DNA of 44,518 bases from NCBI GenBank assembly GCA_012032475.1, contig JAAUSY010000012.1, forward strand, positions 1-44,518, in the 5' to 3' direction. Source of the DNA: Chloroflexaceae bacterium (GTDB taxonomy: Bacteria; Chloroflexota; Chloroflexia; Chloroflexales; Chloroflexaceae). Under the pieces are notes generated by a model. It was not told where the DNA came from and did not search any database. It saw nothing but the letters and a program-made list of their open reading frames with translations. Of the stretch, positions 34,385 to 42,260 are shown piece by piece (the stretch's first letter is position 1; each line of letters opens with the position of its first letter). The translations under genes were made by a program, and so were the position numbers.

Positions 34385-35356
34385 ATGGAACTACGGCATT
34401 TGCGGTATTTTGAAGCCGTCGCTCGCTATTGTCATGTCACTCGGGCGGCGGCAGAATTGCACATTGCTCAGCCGGCATTGAGCAAACAGGTGAGCCAGTT
34501 GGAACAGGAACTGGGAGTTGCCCTCTTCGACCGAGTCGGGCGGAACGTGCGCCTGACCGAGGCGGGCGAAGCGCTGCTGCCGCATGTTCGGGCCATTCTA
34601 TCCCAGATTGAGTCGGCGCGGGCGGAGATGGCCGAGCGCGTCGGGCTGCGGCGCGGGCGGGCTTCGATTGGCACGCCACCTTCGGTGGGCACGCAATTGC
34701 TCCCACCGGTCCTGGCGAGTTTTAACCAGAACTACCCTGGCATTGAGTTGCGCCTCCACGAAGCAGGGATGCAAACCCTGCTGGACCTGCTGGAAACCGG
34801 GTTGGCGGATGTTGCCATCGCCAAGTTGCCCGTCGAAGACCCGGCGCTCACGGTGGTTCCCCTGTTCACCGAAGATATCGTGGTCATTGTCGGAGCAAAC
34901 CACCGCTTTGCCAGCTGCGGGAGTGTGATGCTCAGAGAGTTGAGCGACGACCCATGGGTACTGTCGCCAGACAACTACGAACTGCGCGAATGCACGATCC
35001 AGGCGTGTCAGCAGGCCGGGTTTACCCCGCGGGTGGTGCTGGATGGCGGCGAAATGGATACGCTGCTGCGCCTGGTGATGGCCGGGGTTGGCGTCTCGAT
35101 GGTTCCGAGCCTGATGGTCCAGAATACCTGTTGCGAGATGGGCGTCCTGCGCATCACCGACCAGAAGGTGCAACGGACGCTGGGGTTGGTCTGGCGCAAC
35201 GACCGGGTCGCCTCGCCGGCGGCCCGGGCCCTGCGCGAATTTCTCGTGGAACACCTGAAGGGAGGGCTTCCTGAGCATCTGTTCCGGCGCACCCTGCCCC
35301 GCAACGAGAAAGGCCCCGCGGTCCGAAATGGGAAGAAGGTCGAGCAAGCGGCGTGA
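34385..35356 (+). CDS. LysR-family transcriptional regulator
   Basis: A 323-residue DNA-binding regulator. The N-terminal winged helix-turn-helix is typical (MELRHLRYFEAVARYCHVTRAA, LHIAQPALSKQVSQLEQELG, LFDRVGRNVRLTEAG), followed by a periplasmic-binding-like co-inducer domain from about residue 90. ATG 34385 fits the invariant family start; the upstream GTG at 34358 would add nine charged residues. It resembles the CynR/OxyR-like branch in general form, but the effector is unknown. No divergent partner gene, the usual LysR target, is adjacent: purN lies upstream in the same direction, 253 bp away, and the gap shows no clear operator. Confidence 0.92.
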   Translation: MELRHLRYFEAVARYCHVTRAAAELHIAQPALSKQVSQLEQELGVALFDRVGRNVRLTEAGEALLPHVRAILSQIESARAEMAERVGLRRGRASIGTPPSVGTQLLPPVLASFNQNYPGIELRLHEAGMQTLLDLLETGLADVAIAKLPVEDPALTVVPLFTEDIVVIVGANHRFASCGSVMLRELSDDPWVLSPDNYELRECTIQACQQAGFTPRVVLDGGEMDTLLRLVMAGVGVSMVPSLMVQNTCCEMGVLRITDQKVQRTLGLVWRNDRVASPAARALREFLVEHLKGGLPEHLFRRTLPRNEKGPAVRNGKKVEQAA

Positions 35357-35503
35357 TAATCCAGTCTCTGTGAGGAACGAGGAACAGGCAACGATCCAGA
35401 GCAAAGCAGCAGAACCGTATTCAGCATAAAAAAATGGCTCGAGCCTGGCGTAACGGCTTGCAGGAGGGGTCCGGAGACCGGTGCCAGGCATGCGCAAGGA
35501 ACG

Positions 35504-36511
35504 ATGGGGGGAACCAGACGAAGTTCATGGCTCACCTTCCGCCGCCGCTTGCTGTTGGTGCGGCTGCTTCTGCGTGGGGCCGCCACAAAAGAAGCCCTGA
35601 TTGCCGCAGTACGGGCCGAACTCGGTGACGAAGGGTATCCGGCGGCTGCCGAAAGCGCCCTGAAGCACGACCTGGACGCGCTCAAGGCCGAATACGGGTG
35701 CGTCTTCAGCTTTCAGCGACGGAGCGGGTGCTACACGCTGGAACACCTGGGAGACCTCGCCCTGCTCGACTTGCCCGACGAATGTATGGAGGCCCTGGCC
35801 TTTCTGGATGCCAGTTTTCCGCAGGGTGCAGATCTACCCGGCCATTTCGGGGTTCGGAACTTGCTGGAACGTCTCCTGCTCCTCCTGCCCGCGAGCCGGC
35901 GCAGAGAGCACCGCAAGCGACGGCGGGCGATGAGCTTTCAGATAGCCACCAGCATCCCCGGTCAGGTGGACCCGAAGGTACTGGCAAAGGTCAAGCGGGC
36001 GGTCGAACTGCGGCAGGAACTGGAATTCGACTACCTGAGTTCCTTCGATGAGCATGGGCCGCGCCGCCACCGGGTGGCTCCCTATGGCATCTACTTTCGC
36101 CCGGAGGGGCACGGCTACCTGGATGCCACCCTGCTCGACGTAATCCCTGGCGGCAACGAGCCGCGCCACGCCGCTATCTCCTACCGCCTGAGCCGGATGG
36201 TCTCTGGCAGCGTGGTCATTCTCCCCAACGTGTTGCCGCCGGAGCGGCAGCAACCACCGAGCTATGCGCTCCGCTACCGGCTGGTTCCGGTGGTGGCGCG
36301 GCGGCGAGACGTCGCCACCTACTTTCCCGAAACCCGCATCACCTACCATGACGATGGGAGCGCCACCGTGACCGCCACCGCCACCAACCTCTGGCAGGCG
36401 CGCCAGATATTGCTGCGCTATGGCACCGGCTGCCAGGTGCTGGAGCCGCCAGAGCTGGTTGAACTGTTTCGGGCCACCGCACGGGGATTGAACGAAATCT
36501 ATTCCCCCTGA
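35504..36511 (+). CDS. WYL-domain transcriptional regulator
   Basis: A 335-residue protein. Residues about 10-75 look like a winged helix (LLLRGAATKEALIAAVRAEL ... LKHDLDALKAEYG). Residues about 155-235 form the WYL domain (LEFDYLSSFDEHGPRRHRVAPYGIYFRPEGHGYLDA), a ligand-sensing fold found in bacterial regulators, including some of CRISPR and DNA-damage genes. The C-terminal part (ATNLWQARQILLRYGTGCQVLEPPELV) matches the usual WCX extension. AAGGA is 3 bp before the ATG, which is short, so the true start could be nearby. The 3' end overlaps the convergent pth gene by 13 bp. Confidence 0.87.
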   Translation: MGGTRRSSWLTFRRRLLLVRLLLRGAATKEALIAAVRAELGDEGYPAAAESALKHDLDALKAEYGCVFSFQRRSGCYTLEHLGDLALLDLPDECMEALAFLDASFPQGADLPGHFGVRNLLERLLLLLPASRRREHRKRRRAMSFQIATSIPGQVDPKVLAKVKRAVELRQELEFDYLSSFDEHGPRRHRVAPYGIYFRPEGHGYLDATLLDVIPGGNEPRHAAISYRLSRMVSGSVVILPNVLPPERQQPPSYALRYRLVPVVARRRDVATYFPETRITYHDDGSATVTATATNLWQARQILLRYGTGCQVLEPPELVELFRATARGLNEIYSP

Positions 36512-37092
36512 CAGCACCCGGTGGCGAGGTTGTTGTAGCGGTTCATCGCTGCGACCACCCCCTCCCGCAGCACCAGTTCAACCGCATCGGCAACGTGGTC
36601 GTAGATGGACGGGAGCGCCCGTTCCTCGTCGTTCCGGAAATTCCCAAGCACATAGGCGATGGTGTCCCATTCCCTGGGCGGCTTGCCGATGCCAACCCGC
36701 AGCCGCGGGAATGTCTGGCTCCCAAGCTGCTGTACAACCGACCGCATCCCGTTGTGGGTGCCGGCGCTGCCGCTCGGTCGCAGCCGGAGCCGCCCAAAGG
36801 GCAGGTCCATTTCGTCGTAGATCACCAGCAGGTGTTCCTGCACCGGCACTTTATACCAACTCCGCAGGCCAGAGATAGCGTATCCGCTGCGATTCATATA
36901 GGTCTGCGGCATTGCCAGCACAACCCGCTCGCCCTGAATCGTTCCCTCAGCAATCCGCGATTGCTCGCGCCTTCTGGAAAAGCTCAACCCGTGGCGCTGG
37001 GCCAGGTGCATCACACACTGAAACCCAATATTGTGCCGCGTTCTGGCATACTGTTCGCCCGGATTTCCCAACCCGACAATCAGCCACATCAT
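36499..37092 (-). CDS. pth: Peptidyl-tRNA hydrolase
   Basis: Recycles peptidyl-tRNA released from stalled ribosomes by cleaving the ester bond; normally essential. Family motifs are complete: GLGNPGEQYARTRHNIGF (with the conserved Asn and catalytic His), MPQTYMNRSG, and YDEMDLPFGRLRLRPSGSAGTHNGMRS (with the conserved Asp and Asn). ATG 37092 (or 37089) is chosen because AGGAAG is 9 bp upstream and the protein then has the normal length of 197 residues. The longer frame to 37164 adds an unlikely basic peptide. It ends 13 bp inside the convergent WYL gene. Confidence 0.95.
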   Translation of the reverse strand: MMWLIVGLGNPGEQYARTRHNIGFQCVMHLAQRHGLSFSRRREQSRIAEGTIQGERVVLAMPQTYMNRSGYAISGLRSWYKVPVQEHLLVIYDEMDLPFGRLRLRPSGSAGTHNGMRSVVQQLGSQTFPRLRVGIGKPPREWDTIAYVLGNFRNDEERALPSIYDHVADAVELVLREGVVAAMNRYNNLATGCCQGE

Positions 37093-37486
37093 GTTCGCAT
37101 TCTTCCTGGTCTTCGAAAACTTCCTGGTCTCTTGAACAAAGCCCCTGAAACGGGGACGACACAAGCCGTCAGACTGTGCTAGAATAGATGCGTATGGCGT
37201 ATGATGGATGGACGACCATCCAGACCATCCATCCCAGATGGGTCGGTCTCACCAAAACACCGGGCGCACGTACGATGGAACGCCATGGGACCTGGAACAC
37301 AGCGGTCTCAACTCAAGAGAACCGGCCATTTCGTGGCTTTGTGCTGCGAACGTTGCGCCCCGGTGGTGAATCGTTTATCATGCAGGAGCAGGAATGGACC
37401 GACCTGCGGTGTCGTCATGATTACCATGATATCGAACAACGTCTCATCCTGTCAAAAGATGTTGATAGTATAGAGAGGGAGAACGC
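37093..37486. other. Control region between pth and the glucan phosphorylase gene
   Basis: 394 bp with no convincing gene. Short frames across it have no recognisable domain and no ribosome site. It carries an extended -10 at 37177-37185, which would give a ~295-nt leader for glgP. There is also a possible second start near TTGATAGTATAG (about 37459-37470), closer to the gene. No known riboswitch pattern was recognised. Confidence 0.5.
37177..37185 (+). promoter_or_regulatory. Extended -10 element upstream of glgP
   Basis: TGCTAGAAT has the TG extension and one mismatch to TATAAT. It lies 301 bp before the glgP start codon, and no good -35 is seen. Confidence 0.45.
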
Positions 37487-39637
37487 ATGCTACGGTTGGA
37501 AAGTGAGTTGCTTTTTACCCCCATCCCTGAAGCGATTGCCCGCCTGCGCGATCTGGCCTACAACCTGTGGTGGGTCTGGCACCCCGAAGCCCAGGAGTTG
37601 TTTCGCCAGATTGACCGGGAACTGTGGGAGCAGACCTACCATAACCCGGTCAGCTTTCTGCGCGAGGTCCGTCAGCGACGCCTTGACGATGTGGCGGCCA
37701 ACCCGACCTATATGAGCCAGTTCCACGCGGTGATGAGCCGCTTCGACGCCTATATGGACGCCAGAGAAACCTGGTATACCAGGCACTACCCGAACGGCAA
37801 CCACGAAAAGATTGCCTATTTCAGCGCCGAATTCGGCATTCACGAATCCATGCCGATCTATTCGGGCGGCCTGGGGATTCTCTCTGGCGACCATACCAAA
37901 GAGGCCAGTGATATGGGGTTGCCGCTGGTGGCTATCGGCTTTCTCTACCCCCAGGGCTACTTTCGCCAGCACCTCGACCACAGCGGTTGGCAACTGGCCG
38001 AATACCACAAATTCGATTTTGCCAATGTTGCCGCCACCCCGGCGACCACCCCCGATGGCGGCGAGGTGGTAGTCGAAGTCGAGCTTCCCGGACGCACCAT
38101 CTACGCCAAAGTCTACCGTATCCAGGTCGGGCGTGTTCCGCTCTACCTGATGGACACCGATATCCACCCCAATAGCCCGCAGGACCGCGAACTGTCGGCG
38201 CGGCTCTATGGCGGCGACCGCGAGATGCGCGTGTCGCAGGAAATTGTCCTGGGGATTGGCGGGGTCCGTGCCCTGCGCAAACTGGGCATTCACCCCACCG
38301 TCTGGCACATGAACGAAGGGCATTCGGCATTCCTCGTGCTCGAACTCACCCGCGAACTGGTGGCTCAGGGGGTGCCGTTTGCCCAGGCCGCCGAACGCGT
38401 GACCAGGAGCTGCATCTTTACCACCCACACGCCCGTTCCCGCGGGCAACGATGCCTTCCCCTTCGACATGATCGAGCGGTTCTTCTGGCAATATTGGCCG
38501 CAGCTTGGCATAGACCGCAACACCTTCCTGGAGCTTGGGCGGCAAGACCAGCACTGGGGACCAACCTTTGCGATGACCGTCCTGGGGCTGAAATTCTCCA
38601 GCTACCGCAACGGCGTGAGCAAGCTCCACGGCCACGTGGCACGGGGGATGTGGGAATGGCTCTACCCCGGCAAAAGCCGCGACGAAGTGCCCATTACGTC
38701 CGTCACCAACGGGGTTCATTCGGCTTCCTGGCTCGCCCCAGAATTACGCGCCCTCTTCGACACCCACATGGGGCCGGACTGGGAAGACCACCTGGACGAC
38801 CCGGAGCAGTGGAAGAAGATCTATGAGATACCGAACGATGTGTTCTGGGGAGTCAAGCGCACGCTCCGCAACCGGCTGGTGGCCTTCGTCCGCAACCGCA
38901 TCCGGCACCGGCTCGAACGCATCAACCAGCCACCGGCCCCCTGGCAATTGCTCGAAGAAGACGCCCTGACCATTGGCTTCGCCCGGCGCTTTGCAACCTA
39001 CAAACGGGCCAGCCTGATATTCAAGGATATTGAGCGGCTGAAATCGCTGCTCAACCGGCCCGGTCACCCCATCCAGATCATCTTTGCCGGCAAGGCCCAC
39101 CCGGCCGACAACCCCGGCAAACTCCTGATCCAGGAAATCCACCATCTGTCGCTCCAGCCGGGGCTGGCAGGCCGGGTGGTCTTCCTTGAAGAATACGATA
39201 TCGCCATGGCCCGCGAACTGGTCAAGGGGGTGGATATCTGGCTCAACACGCCGCGCCGCCCCTACGAAGCCAGCGGCACCAGCGGCCAGAAAGCCAGCCT
39301 CAACGGGGTACCCAACTTCAGCGTGCTGGATGGCTGGTGGCCCGAAGCCTACAATGGCCGCAACGGGTGGGCCATCGGGGAGGAGCGCGAGTTCTACAGC
39401 CAGGACGAACAGGACTGGAACGACGTGCAGTCGCTCTATCACACCCTCGAACAAACCATTCTGCCGCTGTTCTACGAACAGCGCGATGGGGCCGGGGTTC
39501 CGCACGAATGGCTGAACATCTGCAAAGAGGCCATCGTCACGGTCGCCCCAAACTTCAGCTTCCGCCGCATGCTGGCTGACTACATGCGCGAATTCTACGC
39601 GCCGGCCATCAAGGACGCCGAAACAGTCGGGGGGTGA
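37487..39637 (+). CDS. glgP: Alpha-glucan phosphorylase (glycogen phosphorylase family, short type)
   Basis: Releases glucose 1-phosphate from glycogen or maltodextrin using phosphate and PLP. The N-terminus (ARLRDLAYNLWWVWHPEAQELFRQID) is the DUF3417 segment that marks the archaeal/bacterial short type of 700-850 residues rather than the GlgP/MalP type. The core shows IAYFSAEFGIHESMPIYSGGLG, HMNEGHSAFL, TTHTPVPAGND, and RRFATYKRA. The PLP lysine is K602 in GTSGQKASLNGVPN, followed by LDGWWPE. The ribosome site GGGAG precedes the ATG. It stands alone with no other glycogen gene in the window. Confidence 0.94.
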   Translation: MLRLESELLFTPIPEAIARLRDLAYNLWWVWHPEAQELFRQIDRELWEQTYHNPVSFLREVRQRRLDDVAANPTYMSQFHAVMSRFDAYMDARETWYTRHYPNGNHEKIAYFSAEFGIHESMPIYSGGLGILSGDHTKEASDMGLPLVAIGFLYPQGYFRQHLDHSGWQLAEYHKFDFANVAATPATTPDGGEVVVEVELPGRTIYAKVYRIQVGRVPLYLMDTDIHPNSPQDRELSARLYGGDREMRVSQEIVLGIGGVRALRKLGIHPTVWHMNEGHSAFLVLELTRELVAQGVPFAQAAERVTRSCIFTTHTPVPAGNDAFPFDMIERFFWQYWPQLGIDRNTFLELGRQDQHWGPTFAMTVLGLKFSSYRNGVSKLHGHVARGMWEWLYPGKSRDEVPITSVTNGVHSASWLAPELRALFDTHMGPDWEDHLDDPEQWKKIYEIPNDVFWGVKRTLRNRLVAFVRNRIRHRLERINQPPAPWQLLEEDALTIGFARRFATYKRASLIFKDIERLKSLLNRPGHPIQIIFAGKAHPADNPGKLLIQEIHHLSLQPGLAGRVVFLEEYDIAMARELVKGVDIWLNTPRRPYEASGTSGQKASLNGVPNFSVLDGWWPEAYNGRNGWAIGEEREFYSQDEQDWNDVQSLYHTLEQTILPLFYEQRDGAGVPHEWLNICKEAIVTVAPNFSFRRMLADYMREFYAPAIKDAETVGG

Positions 39638-39749
39638 GACAAAGTCGGGGGGTTGGGGGTGGGGATGTTCGTTTCCCCCCCCCGCTCCCTGGGAAAGACT
39701 CCAGGGAAAACAGCGGCAAACAGAGTTACAGAGTTAAGGAGGCGACCCG

Positions 39750-40019
39750 ATGCTTGAACGTATTCTCAATGAACTGCGGACCTGCGATGTCCCGCTGTCG
39801 CTGACGTACCTGAGCAAGCGGCTCGAACTTGAGCCAACCACGCTCGAAGGGATGCTTCAGACGCTCGAACGCAAGGGGCGCGTGAGCCGGGTGAGCGACG
39901 CATGCCGCCCTGGGCAGTGCTGGTCGTGCCCGCTCTCTGCGCTCTGCCCCCCAGAAAGCCGCTGGATGCTCACCACTCCCCCGCAATCACCCGTCCCCGC
40001 AGCCCATCCGGAGGGGTAA
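39750..40019 (+). CDS. FeoC-like winged-helix regulator with cysteine cluster
   Basis: An 89-residue protein with an ideal AAGGAGG ribosome site. Residues 1-50 form a winged helix (MLERILNELRTCDVPLSLTYLSKRLELEP, MLQTLERKGRVSRV). It is followed by C-x4-C-x2-C-x5-C (CRPGQCWSCPLSALC), like the iron-sulfur-binding wing of FeoC proteins that control the FeoB ferrous iron transporter. No feoA or feoB is near, so its target lies elsewhere or it senses redox state for other genes. The last 17 codons overlap the end of the convergent phosphatase gene by 50 bp, which is unusual; a shifted stop from a base error is possible. Confidence 0.75.
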   Translation: MLERILNELRTCDVPLSLTYLSKRLELEPTTLEGMLQTLERKGRVSRVSDACRPGQCWSCPLSALCPPESRWMLTTPPQSPVPAAHPEG

Positions 40020-41358
40020 TCCCATAGCGGGCCAGCAGCGTCGGCAGGATATCATACAACTGCACCCCCTCCAACCGCTGCCCCCCGCCGGGCCGCTGCG
40101 GGTCATGCAGGATGAACAACCCGTGCTGGGCGTGGTTGGCGTCGTCGGGTCCCGTGTCGTTTTCGAGCGGATAGAGGGTTTCCATCCCCACCTTGCCCAC
40201 GGACCGCCACGCCAAGTCGCCGAAGTAGACCACCAGGTCGGGGGCAATGCCGCGCACGCGGCGGTAGATATGCTGAGGGGTGAAGACCCGGTTGCCCAGG
40301 GGGTGCCCGTCGGGGCCGGGCATTGCCCGGAGCTTTTCGGCCAGCGCCTGCCGCTCCTGCTCATAGGCTGGGATGGGGATAACCCCCTCTGGCTCGCGCC
40401 CCTGCACATTCAGGAAGATGCGCCCGTAATAGCCCCCGGCTCCCCACGCCCTGGTCCGCCCCCAATCCACCTGCGCCTGTTCGAGCGGTACCGGCACAGG
40501 CGGTAGTTCGCGGAGCGTCAGGTAGCCTTCTGCTCTCAGCCAATCGTTGATGCACACCCCGCCCATCAGCGGACGCGCTCCGTGGTCTGAGACCACGAGC
40601 ACCACCGTCTGGTCGTCGCCGTAGGCCATCAGGCGGCCAATATGCTGGTCCACATGGACGTAGTAATCGTGGATAGCCTGAGCAAAGGGAGAGTCGGGCA
40701 CATGGAGCGGGTGGGTCGGGTCCATGTGCCGCCAGAACGCGTGGTGCAGGCGGTCTACCCCCATCTCAACTAGCATCAGCATATCGGGGTGGTTCTGCTC
40801 CAGCAGCCGTTCGGCCACCAGAAACCGCTGGTCACCCAGTGTATAGATATCGCGGAGGATGCGCTCCTTATCGTCGGAGCGGAAGTCCGGCACATCGAGC
40901 AAATAATTGCCCACCCACGCCCTCACCTGCGCGGCAAGCCCCGGCGGATAGGTGTATTCTGCGCTGGTGGAGGGAGCCAGAAAGCACGAGACCATGGCCC
41001 CATTGAGCGGTTGCGGTGGGTAGGTTCCGGGAACGCCGATGACCGCACACTGCCAACCGGCGTCGCTGAGCAGGTTCCACAGCCGCGGCACGCGCACGGC
41101 CTGGCTGTTGGCAATGGTCATGCTCTGGTAGCTGCGGTTGGAGCGGTTGCGAAAGCCATAGATACCCAGTTCGCCGGGGTCGCGCCCGCTCATCATACAG
41201 CTCCAGGCCGGCACGGTGATGGCCGGGATGCAGCTTTCGAGCAGACCGTACGTTCCCTGACGCATGAGCCGCGCCAGGTTGGGCAAATCGTGGAGCCAGC
41301 GCTCGAAGACCAGCGAGGGTTCGGCGCAGTCCAGGCCGATGATCAGGAGTTTTGGCAT
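39970..41358 (-). CDS. Alkaline-phosphatase-superfamily phosphodiesterase/nucleotide pyrophosphatase-like protein
   Basis: A 462-residue metal-dependent hydrolase. Metal and active-site residues of the superfamily are in place: D10 in IIGLDCAEP, nucleophile T48 in AITVPAWSCMMSGRDPGELGIYG, DRLHHAFW (Asp and His), SDHGA (Asp-His), and NHAQHGLF (final His). It fits the type I phosphodiesterase/AP-family proteins seen beside glycan or lipid genes. No signal peptide is visible, so it is probably cytoplasmic. The substrate is unknown. It starts 6 bp after lgt, with AGGAAA before the ATG, and is co-transcribed with it. Confidence 0.87.
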   Translation of the reverse strand: MPKLLIIGLDCAEPSLVFERWLHDLPNLARLMRQGTYGLLESCIPAITVPAWSCMMSGRDPGELGIYGFRNRSNRSYQSMTIANSQAVRVPRLWNLLSDAGWQCAVIGVPGTYPPQPLNGAMVSCFLAPSTSAEYTYPPGLAAQVRAWVGNYLLDVPDFRSDDKERILRDIYTLGDQRFLVAERLLEQNHPDMLMLVEMGVDRLHHAFWRHMDPTHPLHVPDSPFAQAIHDYYVHVDQHIGRLMAYGDDQTVVLVVSDHGARPLMGGVCINDWLRAEGYLTLRELPPVPVPLEQAQVDWGRTRAWGAGGYYGRIFLNVQGREPEGVIPIPAYEQERQALAEKLRAMPGPDGHPLGNRVFTPQHIYRRVRGIAPDLVVYFGDLAWRSVGKVGMETLYPLENDTGPDDANHAQHGLFILHDPQRPGGGQRLEGVQLYDILPTLLARYGITPPDGLRGRVIAGEW

Positions 41359-41364
41359 AGTTTC

Positions 41365-42182
41365 CTACTGAGCTAATGGCGGACGGCGGTGGCGCTGATA
41401 GAGCATCGTGGCGGCCCCGACCACGCAGAAGAACGTCAGGAGGTGAACGATATTGAACGGTGTCCCCCCGAAGAACCAGGAATCAACCCGCAGAAACTCA
41501 ATCCAGAAGCGCCCGAAGGGATACCAGACCAGGTAGAGCAAGAAGAGGTCGCCATCACGCAAGGAGCGCTCAAAGCGACGCGACACCCAGAAAATCAGGC
41601 CGAACCCGATGAGGTTCCACAGCATCTCATAGAGGAACAGCGGATGAAAGCGGGCGCTTTCGGGCAGGTGTTCATAGATGAGAAGGCGGTGTTCGGCGTC
41701 AATGCGCAGTCCCCAGGGAAGGGTGGTCGGTGGGCCATAGAGTTCCTGGTTGATAAAGTTGCCAAGCCGCCCGATGGCCTGGCCCAGGGCAACCCCAGAC
41801 CCACCGCGTCGAGGTAGATGGGCAGGGGCAGGTTTTTCCAGCGAGCAAACAGCACCAGCGCGGTGATGCCAAATACGAAGCCGCCAAAGATATGCAGCCC
41901 CCCATGCCAGATCTGGAGAATCTCCAGGGGGTTTGCCAGATACATCGCCCGTGCTTCTGTCCCCGACTGGATAAACACGTAGTAGAGACGGGCGCCAATC
42001 ATCACCGGAATCAGGGCGACCATCAGCATGTCCCAGACGGTGTTGGGGTCCTGCCCACGGCGAGCAACATAGCGGCTCGCCGTCCAGGTCGCCAGCATGA
42101 TGCCCATCATAATGAGCAGGCCATACCAGCGCAGCGCCAGCGGCCCCAAACGGATGATAATGGGTTCGACCGGTGGGTACAT
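41365..42182 (-). CDS. lgt: Prolipoprotein diacylglyceryl transferase, frameshifted
   Basis: Attaches diacylglycerol to the lipobox cysteine of lipoproteins in the inner membrane. The first frame (from ATG 42182) gives LRWYGLLIMMGIM, GARLYYVF, WHGGLHIFGGF and IYLDAVGLGL. It then slips near 41788-41791. The adjacent frame continues as the Lgt signature LGQAIGRLGNFINQELYG, then HPLFLYEMLWNLIGFG and WYPFGRFWIEFLRVD. One added base restores a protein of about 272 residues, the family norm. Lgt is usually needed for viability, so a sequencing error is likely. The two reading frames should be read as one gene. It precedes the phosphodiesterase gene by 6 bp. Confidence 0.92.
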
Positions 42183-42239
42183 AGGGATATCAGGTTAAAG
42201 GTTCACTCGTCGCTACTTTAGTCGTCGCTGCCGTCATTT

Positions 42240-42260
42240 GTTGATTATCCGTTGATTATC
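42240..42260. repeat. Tandem direct repeat GTTGATTATC x2
   Basis: Two exact 10-bp copies separated by one base at 42240-42249 and 42251-42260, so about two helical turns in total. They sit between lgt and the sulfatase-like gene and touch the latter's stop codon. A regulator site upstream of lgt (start 42182) is possible; chance is not excluded. Confidence 0.6.

Noticed and set aside
37188-37715. Possible 175-residue protein before and into glgP
   Set aside because: Its second half is an out-of-frame reading of glgP and the first half has no domain.
39660-39710. Terminator after glgP formed by G-rich/C-rich runs and CCCTGG...CCAGGG
   Set aside because: Short arms and no T-run; too weak to list as a terminator.
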